DNA of 64,000 nucleotides. Source: Azorinus chamasolen (Eukaryota; Mollusca; Bivalvia; Cardiida; Solecurtidae). The DNA is taken from positions 23,512,845 through 23,576,844 of the forward strand of contig OY755238.1 of NCBI GenBank assembly GCA_963576725.1. Reading direction: 5' to 3'. The position numbers and the translations under genes are program-made. The notes under the pieces were generated by a model. It did not search any database, had not been told where the DNA came from, and saw only the letters and a list, made by a program, of their open reading frames with translations. Positions 20,758 to 30,445 of this stretch are shown here, piece after piece (position 1 is the stretch's first letter; each line of letters starts with the position of its first letter).

Positions 20758-20984
20758 TTAACCCATTTACTCCCAATGGATTCTTCCATGCTTATATATT
20801 GGATTAGTCAATTTTTTATCTAAGGGGTGCATGGTCAAAATTTTCAATTTCGTTTTGTTTTATATTGCAATTCCTATCAGCAAACAGTGTAGACTCTGCA
20901 AACGCCGCATTATGTGGCATCTGATCAGAGTCTACACTGTTTGCCTACGTCCCATATATGGAATCGTGGAAGCAAATGGGTTAA
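20758..20984 (+). mobile_element. TTAA-P MITE
   Basis: TTAACCCATTTACTCC to GAAGCAAATGGGTTAA. Hairpin arms CAGCAAACAGTGTAGACTCT and AGAGTCTACACTGTTTGC share the GCAAACAG module with TTAA-A. Only one clear copy in the window. Confidence 0.8.
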
Positions 20985-21103
20985 ACTGTACCCGTTATTA
21001 ATCCTAACTATTGGAAAAAACTCAGTGGATATCGGTAGCATAATAAAACATATTTTGTGTTTGTTATTACTTGAATAGACGGATAGATCAGTAATAATAA
21101 TAA

Positions 21104-21188
21104 TAATAATCGCTATTCCCTGCGATGCAGAAGAGTAGACGAACACATACGACTCGTATACACAATGATTACCGCACTGAAACACTGA

Positions 21189-21243
<55 letters not shown>

Positions 21244-21262
21244 CGATGATGATGATTATGAT
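21104..21262 (+). repeat. Simple repeats (ATA)n and (GAT)n
   Basis: A short AAT run lies near 21094-21110 and about 24 GAT units at 21190-21262. The poly-Asp and poly-Met reading frames here come from the microsatellite. It replaces the left half of the following TA-D element. Confidence 0.9.
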
Positions 21263-21371
21263 AAAAAGGAGCTTTCTGTATGGCTTTTATCCTGCATTAA
21301 GCGGCCACCTGCCTAAAAGATCTAAATTCTCGTCTTTACCAAAATTCCGGTTTAGAGTTGATTTACTGTAC
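21263..21371. mobile_element. TA-D MITE, right half
   Basis: GGAGCTTTCTGTATGGCTTT, CCTGCATTAAGCGGCCACCT, AAAATTCCGGTTTAGAG and TTACTGTA. The left half is lost at the GAT repeat. Confidence 0.8.
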
Positions 21372-21570
21372 TATCACTCGCAAAACAGACCTCTAGGTCT
21401 AACCTATTCCCAGAAGTAATCACACATTAGTTTGTAGGATCGAGATGACAATAACTTCTTCCTAGTCTTATACTGGAGATTTAAACAGATTTTACGTTTT
21501 TAATCAAGCAATGACATATATTGAAATCAGACTAATGATACGGGACATATTATGCTGGAGGTTCTAGGTT

Positions 21571-21771
21571 TTAAAACCTTTGAACGCGGGAAATGGTGCA
21601 TACTGTCACTTGCAAACAGTGTAGACAGAGATCAGAGGGCTCCTAGAGGTACCCTCTGAGTATTGTCTGCACTGTGTTCGTCATCCAGAATCCACTACTA
21701 TATTTAATAATCATACTGAATGGACTCTAGTGAGCTAGTCCACTCTGATAGTTCAGCGTTGAAAGGATTAA
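21571..21771 (+). mobile_element. TTAA-Q MITE
   Basis: TTAAAACCTTTGAACGC and GCGTTGAAAGGATTAA are imperfect inverted ends. The hairpin GCAAACAGTGTAGAC ... GTCTGCACTGTGTTCG has the inner arms AGGGCTCC / GTACCCT. It shares the right TTAA with A2. Confidence 0.65.
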
Positions 21772-21932
21772 ACCTTTCCCTGTTCTATATTTAGTTAAAA
21801 TTTCAATACCTACTGAATATCCATTAGCAAACAGAGCAGACCCTGATCAGACGGCTCCTATAGGAGCCGTCTGATCTGGGTATTCTGTGTTTATAAAATG
21901 CGTGAACACGTTTATATGAAGGAAAGGGTTAA
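21768..21932 (+). mobile_element. TTAA-A2 MITE, internally deleted
   Basis: TTAAACCTTTCCCTGTTCTA to GGAAAGGGTTAA with exact core CTCCTATAGGAG at 21855-21866. About 70 bases between ATATCCAT and TTAGCAAACA are deleted. Confidence 0.88.
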
Positions 21933-22297
21933 TCAAGTAATGACACCTATTAAAATAAATGTAATAATACGGGACATCTAGTGGCTATATTTGTCACTGA
22001 AATACTCCAGTAGGTTTATTATAGCAGGCAGGAAAACATGTGTCAGGGGATTTCTAACAACACTATCTTAATTAATATACACATTTTCAAAATGTCTTTG
22101 AGAAAGGAAAATAAACTGAAATAGGACATGAAAAGAATAATTAAAATAATTTGTATGTGGAACGTTCCCTCAGAAAGGAAGACAGAATCTGCAAAACATA
22201 CATATTACAACAGTAACGGCCACAACACGAACTTCCATTGCCTGCTGATACACTGATTTGTTGTAAATTTTCCCTATTTTTGAACCTTTAAAATCCA
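21933..22297. other. No recognisable feature
   Basis: About 365 bases of AT-rich sequence. No family match or coding signal that I can see. Confidence 0.4.
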
Positions 22298-22521
22298 TTA
22301 ATTCATTCCCTCATAGGCTAGTTTTAGACCCAACCACTTTGAATAAATCTACACAAAATAATCATTAACTAGAGAAAAGGAAAATTTTAGAATTGTGTAG
22401 TATTGAAACCATTGTGATAAATAGAGCATTTGCTCCTATAGGAGCAAATGCTCTATTTATCACAATGGTTTCAACAGGTGACAGAGACGTAGAAAGGCGT
22501 TATTATAGAGGAAAAGGTTAA
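22298..22521 (+). mobile_element. TTAA-B MITE
   Basis: TTAATTCATTCCCTCATAGG to GAGGAAAAGGTTAA, exact CTCCTATAGGAG core within ATTTGCTCC/GGAGCAAAT. Confidence 0.92.
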
Positions 22522-22581
22522 CTGTGAGTCAAACAACTTGGATATTGATGAGAACCAACACAACAGACTTTGGCGGGGAAA

Positions 22582-22820
22582 ATAGTTTAATACTGTACTC
22601 CATGAATATTCATGTTAGAACTGATGACATCATGAATATTCATGAGAATGTATTTAAAGTGGTACATGAATACAGGGCATGCTGGTCAAAGCAGGAACTG
22701 TAGAATCAGGGTCCAAGATTATTAAACTTCTGAGTCTGAGTCTGAGATAATTCTCAAGTATCTGATTGGTCAGATGCTTGAGAATGACATCAGACTCAAA
22801 TAAAAAGTTTTATAACCTCG
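22582..22820 (+). mobile_element. TTAA-A1 left half with FB-N at its break
   Basis: 22582-22708 is A1 (ACTCCATGAATATTCATGTT, GGAACTGTAGAATCAGG). 22709-22820 is FB-N (CTGAGTCTGAGTCTGAGATA, TGATTGGTCAGATGCTTGAG, AAAAAGTTTTATAACC). Confidence 0.65.
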
Positions 22821-23023
22821 GGGCCTGATCTATATAGCTGAAGAAACAGGAAGCAACAATAAGTTCTGTCATAAGATCTTTCATAAACCCTATAGAAGGT
22901 TTTGCATCTGACGATCAACGAATAATGTGGTAATATTTGAGCGTTGCCTAATATTGGAAGTGTGTCCCCTGTGATACATTCCGTCATTTAACAACGAGAC
23001 ACCAAAGGGAAATGTTTCATACT

Positions 23024-23593
23024 TATTCAAACATTTACTCAATGAATATTCATGCAAGAAATAATGGCATCACGAATATTTATTTAATTGATTGTTTCAT
23101 AATGGTATATAAACATGGGATGTTTGCCTATAGCTGGAATTGTAGAATCATATCTACAGTTGAACTTCGATATCTCGAACTCGGATAATTCGAACTTCGG
23201 GATAACTCGAACAAAAAGTTCAGTCCTTCCAAAACTTACAATACAGAATTGCTCTAATAATGTTTCTCTACAGATATCTAGAAACACCATGTGACATCTT
23301 AATATAGGTCTAAAGGAATGCTGAAAGCTCCTGCAGGAGCTTTCAGCATTACTTTAGACCTGTTTTAAGTTGTGGCCTTGAGAAATTGTTCAGATTAGAA
23401 ATCTGATGACTCGAGCTTCTGTTATCTCGTACTAATTTGTATGATCTATTTGAGGTTCGAGATATCGAGGTTCAACTGTATATTATTTCAAAAGCAAACA
23501 GAGCAGACTCTGGTCAGGCGGCTCCAAGGAGCTGTCTGACTCTGACCTGGCTCTGCTGTGTTTGCAAAGGTATGGAATAGATAAAAGAGTTAA
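23024..23593 (+). mobile_element. TTAA-A1 MITE split by TA-F
   Basis: The left part runs to TAGAATCATATC. The right part resumes at 23481 with TTATTTCAAAAGCAAACAGA and ends AAAAGAGTTAA. The hairpin GGTCAGGCGGCTCC/GGAGCTGTCTGAC remains. Confidence 0.8.
23155..23480. mobile_element. TA-F MITE nested in TTAA-A1
   Basis: TACAGTTGAACTTCGATATC to GATATCGAGGTTCAACTGTA, TA both sides, 326 bp. The inner hairpin AATGCTGAAAGCTCC/GGAGCTTTCAGCATT has core CTCCTGCAGGAG. Ends are of the kind seen in pogo/Tigger-type Tc1/mariner elements. Confidence 0.9.
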
Positions 23594-23917
23594 CAGTAGT
23601 GTATCAATTTAGTATAAAACCGTAAACTCTGTTGAGATATTTTAAAGGAAAACAGTACAGATCCTGATCACATGGTTCCTCTAAAGGTCACATGTTTAAA
23701 GTGTACACTGTACACCCCAATCACACACCCAGAGTTATAACTACGGTTGTTTAATTTCAAATAACGCTCCATAAATAATTGGCTGTATACTACGTGTTTA
23801 GTTTGACACATTGTCGTGCGATTTCAGCGCTATTAATCTCTTTTGATTGTACTGGGACTATCCTCGAGTCAGTCAGGTATTATGCTGACACACACCAGAT
23901 ACGACATGTCCTACTAA

Positions 23918-24419
23918 CTGGTGCCTTCTCATGTTTTCAATTTCACAGTAAACGTACAGCATACATTAAATCCTCTAAGTTCTAAGTTTTTCCTTTTCTC
24001 TAACAAATGCTCCTTTTCGGTAGATTTATTCAAAGATGCTGTGTCTAAAAATAGCTTATGAGGGAAAGGTTTAAGCGACCTTATATTGATTGATCCAAGG
24101 AATCTTAAAACACTGGAGGTTGCTTATATAGGAGGTTCCTGCATTATATTTGACCTGCATTGAGCTACCACCTGGCCTACATATCCTTATCTTGACCCTG
24201 TTTTAATGGTCGCTTAAGACAAGTTCTACTGTATTTATTATCACAGACAACACCACTGCGATTAAATCATTTAACGCACATAGAAATCAAATGCATTTCT
24301 TGAACTTCAGCATCCACTACACTTTAACAACATGCCTATTCCGAATATTTTCACAGGCTAACTGGTGCCTTCTCATGTTTTCAATTTCACAGTAAACGTA
24401 CAGCATACATTAAATCCTC
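23918..24419 (+). repeat. Duplicated block, J-less copy
   Basis: 23978-24236 (right part of a TTAA-B plus the right part of a TA-E) and 24239-24357 reappear almost unchanged at 26169-26428 and 27450-27567, where FB-J lies between them. In addition ACTGGTGCCTTCTCATGTTT and the next 40 bases occur at both 23918 and 24360. Confidence 0.9.
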
Positions 24420-24439
24420 TACTAAGCAACCACTTAACA

Positions 24440-24619
24440 CTTAAGGAGCCGTCTGATCAGGGTCTGCTCTGTTTGCTAGTTGAATTTGAAAGATTTGTTT
24501 CTTTAGTTTCTAAAATGCCTACAATCTTCCATCTTCCATATTTCATTATCATTATTTTATCCATGAATATTCAGGTGGAATTGAAATTTGGAATAAACAA
24601 AGAACAGGGACAGGGTTAA
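24440..24619 (-). mobile_element. TTAA-A2 MITE, left part lost
   Basis: Reverse A2 starting at the hairpin right arm (GGAGCCGTCTGATCAGGGTC) and ending ACAGGGACAGGGTTAA. Confidence 0.8.
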
Positions 24620-24657
24620 TGAATAAACGTTTGGTGTCTTTAACAACAGGCGATTGC

Positions 24658-24864
24658 CTAACCTATTCCTTCAATGACACCTTTTAGACCCAACATTCTT
24701 TTAATAAGTCTACAGAAAAGGAGAAATTACTAGAGAAAGGGAAAAGTTTAGAATTGTGTAGATTTAAATAAATAGAGGATTTGCTCCTATGGAGCAAATG
24801 TTCTATTTATCATAATGCTTTCAAAACTGACGTCAAAAGGCGTAAATATGAGGGAATGAGTTAT
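24658..24864 (+). mobile_element. TTAA-B MITE
   Basis: CTAACCTATTCCTTCAATGA to GAGGGAATGAGTTA. The hairpin GATTTGCTCC/GGAGCAAAT is shortened. Confidence 0.82.
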
Positions 24865-24922
24865 TCAGTAATTAGTTTTATTATAAAGCGATGCCCATGA
24901 AAGGTACCATGCCAATGCCAAA

Positions 24923-25118
24923 TACAGTAAGACCCCTCTAATGCGACCATTTAATGAACAAACATGGCTGCCTTCATAAGCAGGTGGTTGCTTAATGCAG
25001 GACGAAAGTTATACAGAAAGCTCCTATGAGCTTTCTGCATAACTTTCATCCTGTATTAAGCTACCACATGACTGTGCCACTGTGAACTATGCCACTTTTT
25101 GGTGGTAGTATTACTGTA
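24923..25118. mobile_element. TA-E MITE
   Basis: TACAGTAAGACCCCTCTAAT to GGTAGTATTACTGTA. Hairpin GAAAGTTATACAGAAAGCTC / GAGCTTTCTGCATAACTTTC. Confidence 0.85.
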
Positions 25119-25147
25119 GTCTCAATTAAAGCTCTATACTCGTAGAA

Positions 25148-25357
25148 CTTTAATCTTTACTCCGTGGACATTCTTGTAAGAAATAATGTATGTAACCATA
25201 TTGATTAGCTTATTTTTTTCTATGGTACACGAGCACATAAACTGTTGGCCATGAGAGAAACTCAGATTTATATAATTCCATAGGAAAACAGAGCAGACCT
25301 TGATCAGACAGCCCCATCACGAGCCAGCCGTCTGATTTGGATCTACTCTACGATTAA
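25148..25357 (+). mobile_element. TTAA-A1 MITE, degenerate
   Basis: TAATCTTTACTCCGTGGACA, AAACAGAGCAGACCTTGATC and GCCGTCTGATTTGGATCTAC. The right end is worn. Confidence 0.6.
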
Positions 25358-25453
25358 AGATAATTACCTGCTTTTCAAGCTTTATACTAACATGTATTTG
25401 TTCGTTCCAACTTTATCCAATGTATTACTGTTCAATTATTACCGTACAGAGTA

Positions 25454-25703
25454 TTAACCCTTCGCTTGCTGAATTTTAAAACACATTTCTCCTTCTTTAC
25501 CCATGCCCTGTTGTATAATTCCATATATCTTCACTGTGTACAAGTATTTCGCTGTGCAATCACTGCTGTGGAGTGCACTGGTTGCACAATCAACTTGTAA
25601 ATAGTGCAGACCCAGATGAGACAGCTCCTGCAGAACCTGTCTCATCTGGGTCTTCACTATTTACAGGTAGGTGTATTGACTTGAATAGCAAGCGAATGGT
25701 TAA
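25454..25703 (+). mobile_element. TTAA-K MITE, copy 1
   Basis: TTAACCCTTCGCTTGCTGAA to TAGCAAGCGAATGGTTAA, 250 bp. Hairpin arms TAAATAGTGCAGACCCAGAT ... ATCTGGGTCTTCACTATTTA. Nearly identical to copy 2 at 52159-52407. Confidence 0.92.
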
Positions 25704-25787
25704 AATGAAAATTTGTTGATTTTATATGTCCGTGTTCATGGGAACCAGGGCCCATTTAAGATTTAATTTTTAGACTCCTCAGTCTTT

Positions 25788-25993
25788 TAAGCCTTTACTC
25801 GATGAATATTTTTAAAATAAACTATGAGATGGTGAATATTGATTACATGCAGTTGTATAAAGGTGTATTAATGCAGAAAGGTTTTGACCAAGACATATAC
25901 TGTAGAATTAAGATGGCTCCTACCGGAGGCTACACTGGCTGGGTCTAGTCTGTTTGGAAAGGTGTTAAAAGACGTATATATGCAGTAAAGGGC
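25788..25993 (+). mobile_element. TTAA-A1 MITE, degenerate
   Basis: TTAAGCCTTTACTCGATGAA, then GGTGAATATTGATTACATG, ATGGCTCCTACCGGAGG and GGGTCTAGTCTGTTTGG. Confidence 0.6.
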
Positions 25994-26030
25994 AAGCTAC
26001 AATGATTCGAGTCACAGAAATAATGATAAT

Positions 26031-26428
26031 GCAGTAGAAACATTTAACATGTTTCCTCCATAGATACGCCTTTCTACAAGTCACTTTGTGAAACCATTGT
26101 GATAAAAAGAAAATTTGCTCCATAGGAGCAAATGCTCTACCCGGTATTTATCACAAATATTTCAATACTACACAATTCTAAGTTTTTCCTTTTCTCTAAC
26201 AAATGCTCCTTTTCGGTAGATTTATTCAAAGATGCTGTGTCTAAAAATAGCTTATGAGGGAAAGGTTTAAGCGACCTTATATTGATTGATCCAAGGAATC
26301 TTAAAACACTGGAGGTTGCTTATATAGGAGGTTCCTGCAGTATATTTGACCTGCATTGAGCTACCACCTGGCCTACATATCCTTATCTTGACCCTGTTTT
26401 AATGGTCGCTTAAGACAAGTTCTACTGT
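26031..26428. mobile_element. TA-E MITE interrupted by TTAA-B
   Basis: The worn left end GCAGTAGAAACATTTAA is cut at TTAA by a reverse TTAA-B (26043-26270). TA-E resumes TTAAGCGACCTTATATTGAT and ends AAGTTCTACTGTA. Confidence 0.82.
26043..26270 (-). mobile_element. TTAA-B MITE inside TA-E
   Basis: TTAACATGTTTCCTCCATAG to GAGGGAAAGGTTTAA, reverse orientation. It occupies the same TTAA of TA-E as the insert at 14856 but the opposite way round. Confidence 0.85.
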
Positions 26429-26435
26429 AGTTATT

Positions 26436-27450
26436 TTATCCAGTCACCAGGCTTCTCTAGTGACATAATAAAGGGGGTGCAAATAAACTTAGGTTTATTA
26501 GGTTACTTCCGGTAGTGGAAGGTTTATTAGGTTAGTAGATAGGCGTAATGATTCTATAACCATGGAACTATTTTAGTTTTCTGTAAATAATCATTAACAT
26601 GTTGATGGAATATATCTAACAGATCTATTTGGTCACCAGAAGAATTATTCAAATGAGAAAAAATAAAAATAATTGGCTACAGCTGGATTCGAACACGCGC
26701 CTGATCCTACAAAAACTAATTCTAATCTCTCTAGAGACGTCGCCCTTACCGATTACGCCACTGAGGCCACATACAAAATGACGTTGATTTATCGCTTTTA
26801 TTAATTTAATCCACCGCTGGCAAAATCCGTTTTTGATGAAATCAAACCTGGAAGCAAAGATTGACAGATAAATAGTAAATGTTTTCTTTTCACTCTCATG
26901 ATTATTTGATTGATAAACTCTTACAGTGGCGGTGATAGTCATAAACCTAAATATAGCCTGTTCAGTTCCATCGATTTCTGAGTGACGTTAGGTAGAATCT
27001 AAAAATAGAAACCGAGACTACGTAACTCGAATTTGACCTAAGAATATAGATCATGTCTGTTTGAAATAACTTATCGACCCTCGATTCAAATCATCTTATT
27101 TTTTCAAATTCAACCACGTTTCCCTTCTAGTAATACAAGTATCGAAACTATATTCCTCTGCGGTAGCTCATTAGATCTATTTACGTCTAAATAGAAGTGA
27201 AAAGGGAGGGATCCGTTGATCGAAAAACTGCATTTTCAATATCAATTATTTCAAGAGTGTTATGAGTCTATAAAAAAGACATTTAACTATATTGACTGGA
27301 TAAATCGAATAATAGGTTAGTGCCGTAGATGGGACGCCTTTATCCGACTCGGAGAGAAAACAGTTGAGGCTCGGCAAGCCTCGCCTCAACGTTTTCTCCC
27401 CTCGTCGGATAAAGCGTCCCATCTACGGCACTAACCTATTATTCTCTATA
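26436..27450 (+). mobile_element. FB-J element, copy 1, with tRNA-like cargo
   Basis: Begins near TTATCCAGTCACCAGG, followed by CTAGTGACATAATAAAGGGG. The right end is a strong hairpin (27310-27443) of AATAATAGGTTAGTGCCGTA and its complement, with inner arms GAGAAAACAGTTGAGGC and GCCTCAACGTTTTCTC. TTGACTGGATAAAT just before the hairpin is complementary to the left tip. It matches copy 2 (53513-54505, opposite strand) at both flanks but not in the centre. No protein is encoded, so it must depend on outside enzymes. Confidence 0.82.
26672..26768 (-). tRNA. Degenerate tRNA-like sequence in FB-J
   Basis: On the minus strand an A-box-like TGGCGTAATCGG (26760 to 26749) and a B box GTTCGAATCC (26694 to 26685) are correctly ordered. 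The acceptor strands near GGCCTCA and TGTAGCC pair at about five of seven positions. The span between boxes is long, as if an intron or long variable arm were present. A T-rich run follows the 3' end. Identity cannot be set (Arg-like by general look only). Probably a tRNA pseudogene. Confidence 0.5.
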
Positions 27451-27569
27451 TCACAGACAACACCACTGCGATTAAATCATTTAACGCACATAGAAATCAA
27501 ATGCATTTCTTGAACTTCAGCATCCACTACAATTTAACAACATGCCTATTCCGAATATTTTCACAGGCG

Positions 27570-27818
27570 AGAAAATGCGAGAAAAGGCGTTTGTATAAAG
27601 GAACTGATTAACCTTACCCCTCTAACATTGACCTGGTTCCCGTTTGCATACAGCCTGGATCCAGATGAGACGCCGAGTAACCCGTTATCACATAAGATCA
27701 AAGCTGTTGACAACTCGGTCGATAGTTTCACAAAAAAACTTATCGAATAGGAGGAAGTCTACATTGCATTTAACACAAATTTGAGCAGACATTTTACCCA
27801 TAGTGCGGTAAGTGTTAA
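27570..27818 (+). mobile_element. TTAA-A right scrap then TTAA-H MITE
   Basis: GAGAAAAGGCGTTTGTATAA (27578 on) is an A-type right end. TTAA-H follows from 27608 (AGCCTGGATCCAGATGAGAC, GCCGAGTAACCCG, GGTCGATAGTTTCACA) to TTAA at 27815. Confidence 0.65.
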
Positions 27819-27885
27819 GTAACAATCAGACACATTTCCGACTGCATTTCTGTCTACAGAATAATGATACATCTACAAACCATTA

Positions 27886-28096
27886 TACAGTGAAACCCAT
27901 CTAAACTGGACGTTCAATTTAGTATAGATATCGTTCTTGGGGACAGATGACAGCTTAATGTACCTGGTGAAAGTCATGCAGAAAGATTCTCTATGAGCTT
28001 TCTATATGACTTTCACTCTGCATTAAGCAGCCACTTGTCTAAAAGTATGTAAAATATTATCGACTAGAATTCCGGTTTAAAGGAGTTTTCCTGTAT
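27886..28096. mobile_element. TA-D MITE
   Basis: TACAGTGAAACCCATCTAAA to AGGAGTTTTCCTGTA. GTGAAAGTCATGCAGAAAG left arm, AGCTTTCTATATGACTTTCA right arm. Confidence 0.85.
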
Positions 28097-28292
28097 AAGA
28101 AGCTGAAATCAAGATAACAATAAAGCGCCAACTACAATAACTTTTAGTAGTGCGTTATCAACTAAACTCGCAGGAAGCGAATGCATTTTTCTGTACCTTA
28201 GAATATAAAGTGTGTTTCTGTCAAATCTTATCATTTGTAAATTTTGTCTGGATAAGTTACATGCAGATATATTTCAAAGACCCATTCTACTT

Positions 28293-28480
28293 CAGTACAA
28301 CTCCTCTAGATCGGACATGCCGGTCTATAAGACAGATGACAGCTTAAATGCAGGGTGAATGTCATGCAGAAAGCTCCCGTAGGAGCTTTTACATGACTTT
28401 CAACTGCATTAAACAGCCACCTGCCAAAAATCGTTTTTTTCTTTATTAAAATTCCCGTTTATTGGAGGTTGTTTGTATAA
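28293..28480. mobile_element. TA-D MITE
   Basis: CAGTACAACTCCTCTAGATC to TTGGAGGTTGTTTGTA. Arms ATGTCATGCAGAAAGCTCCC and GTAGGAGCTTTTACATGACT. Confidence 0.8.
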
Positions 28481-28499
28481 TAACCACATCTTGAAAGAA

Positions 28500-28600
28500 C
28501 ATCGCCTTTTAAAGTGTTTGCTAACAGAGGAGACCCGATCAGACAGCGCATGTAAAAGTTGTCTGATCAAGGTCTGCTATGTTTGATTATGGAGCTGCAT
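28500..28600 (-). mobile_element. TTAA-A hairpin fragment
   Basis: GCTAACAGAGGAGACCCGAT and TGATCAAGGTCTGCTATGTT are the outer arms; the inner arms are CAGACAGC and GTTGTCTG. Confidence 0.55.
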
Positions 28601-28792
28601 ATAACTGTTCTTTAAAGTTTGTATCAATACCAAATGTTACTTTGTTTAAGCAGGTATTGTAAATTTAGATTAAACTAAACATTGTAATTGACATTAAGCA
28701 CAGTTTTGCTGAGTGCGTGAGTTTCACAGTATAGAATTTGGATCAACACGAGACACAAAGTTTGACAATCTGTCATCGGGGTTGAATGCCGG

Positions 28793-29412
28793 TTCGATAA
28801 TCTGCCATCACGGTATATACACAGTTCGACAACATGTCACCAGGGTATACACGGTTCGACAATATGTCACCAGGATATACACGGTTCGACAATATGTCAT
28901 CAGGGTATACATAGTTCTACACTATGTCACTAGGGTATACATAATTCTACAATGTCACCAGGGTACACATAGTTCTACAGTATGTCACCAGGGTACACAT
29001 AGTTCTACAGTTTGTCACCAGAGTATACATAATTCTACAATGTCACCAGGGTACACATAGTTCTATAATATGTCACCAGGGTACACACAGTTCTACAGTA
29101 TGTCACCAGGGTATGCACGGTTCGCCAATATGTCACCAGGGTATACACGGTTCGACAATCTGGCATCAGGGTATATACGGTTCTACAATATGTCACCAGG
29201 GTAAATACGGTTCGACAATATGTCATCGGGGTATATACGGTTCGACAATATGTCATATGGGTATATACGGTTCTACAATATGTCATCAGGGTATATACGG
29301 TTCGACAATATGTCATAAGGGTATATACGGTTCTACAATATGTCACCAGGGTATATACGGTTCGACAATATGTCACCAGGGTATATACAGTTCGACAATA
29401 TGTCGATGTTTT
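28793..29412 (+). repeat. 30-bp satellite, about 20 copies
   Basis: Unit near GGTATATACGGTTCGACAAT + ATGTCACCAG. As 30 is a multiple of three, frames persist on both strands (10-residue repeats GIYGSTICHQ on plus and MTYCRTVYTL on minus, about 100 codons each). A sub-block around 28920-29080 uses TAGTTCTACA in place of CGGTTCGACA. I treat these ORFs as by-products. Confidence 0.9.
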
Positions 29413-29557
29413 TGAAGACGAATTAAAGAAAGTCGAACTCTGGGTTGTTAAGATTTTTCTATCGACCTAAATAATCTAAACATGCTAAGTGGCAATCACA
29501 CACTCATATACAGAGTTTATAGTGGATTAGAATATGGCGATGATATTTGATGGCGCC

Positions 29558-29802
29558 TTAACCCATTCCCTGTATGAATTAACCCATTCCCTCCTGGACT
29601 ATTTTAGACCAAACCTATGTGAATAAATCTTCTGAAAAGTAGCATTTACTAGAAAAAAGGATTTTTTTTAGAAATGTGTAGTTTTGAAACCATTGTCACA
29701 AATACAGCATTTGTTCCTATGGAGCAACTGCTCTATTAATCACAATGGTTTCAAATATTACTTTTACAGAGACGTCAAAAGCATCAATAGGAGATGGGCT
29801 AA
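29558..29802 (+). mobile_element. TTAA-B MITE with doubled left end
   Basis: TTAACCCATTCCCTGTATGA at 29558 is followed 21 bases later by TTAACCCATTCCCTCCTGGA, the start of a full B that ends GGAGATGGGCTAA. Confidence 0.82.
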
Positions 29803-30003
29803 TCAGCAATGATTAATCTCTATTACGAGATCACCATGTATATAATGGTTTGTCCTCACGTAAGAGCAACGCCTTAGTTACTCTAAAATATTTATACAAA
29901 TATCTTAAGGAGAATTACGGATATGCTTTATGTATACGAAATTCCCATTCAAAAATTTTACAGCAAATATGTAAGGATCTTTCTACAAAATATACAAATA
30001 TGA

Positions 30004-30147
30004 AATACAGTGAAAACTCTCTAAAACCAGAATTCTAGTAGAGGAGAATTTAGATACTTTTAGCTAAGTGGCAGCTTAAGCAGGGTGAAAGTCTTGCAGA
30101 TAGCTCCTAGAGGATATTTCTGCATGCGTTTCTCACCCGGCATTAAA
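30004..30147. mobile_element. TA-D MITE, right end lost
   Basis: TACAGTGAAAACTCTCTAAA start and hairpin GTGAAAGTCTTGCAGATAGC / GATATTTCTGCATGCG. It ends abruptly at CATTAAAC where FB-L sequence begins. Confidence 0.75.
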
Positions 30148-30149
30148 CA

Positions 30150-30252
30150 TTAATCGGCTAACGTCTCAGGAAATACGGGATCTAACCCGGTCATACCAGC
30201 CCGTACACCCTGCCAAATAACCGTGTAACTAATAATACATCGGCGAATAACA
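30150..30252. repeat. FB-L element, one arm
   Basis: ATCTAACCCGGTCATACCAG, CCGTACACCCTGCCAAATAA and CCGTGTAAC match the right arm of the palindrome at 55226-55415. Confidence 0.8.
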
Positions 30253-30445
30253 TCGGGGTTTTTTTTATATCAAACACATAAACGTTTGTCTTCGGTGTTT
30301 ATTCGACCATGTTTGTTTTTCTTTTCAGTATATAAACAAATTATTTATGTACTATTAGTCGTTATTAAAACGCGTTGTACGCAGAGGCTATCACTTGAAC
30401 ACTGCAGTTACAAGAGTTTGCGCTTAGCGCTCGACATAGTCGATG

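Larger units (their letters stand above)
26169..27567 (+). repeat. Duplicated block, copy containing FB-J
   Basis: Left part 26169-26428 matches 23978-24236 and right part 27450-27567 matches 24239-24357, each with only one or two differences seen. The 1 kb between is FB-J, absent from the other copy. Confidence 0.9.

Noticed and set aside
21125..21419. Poly-Asp and poly-Met ORFs
   Set aside because: A GAT microsatellite, continuing into a TA-D half element.
29035..29376. ORFs of about 100 codons on both strands
   Set aside because: They follow from the 30-bp period of a satellite.
28793..29412. CRISPR array
   Set aside because: Tandem units have no spacers, and the genome is eukaryotic.
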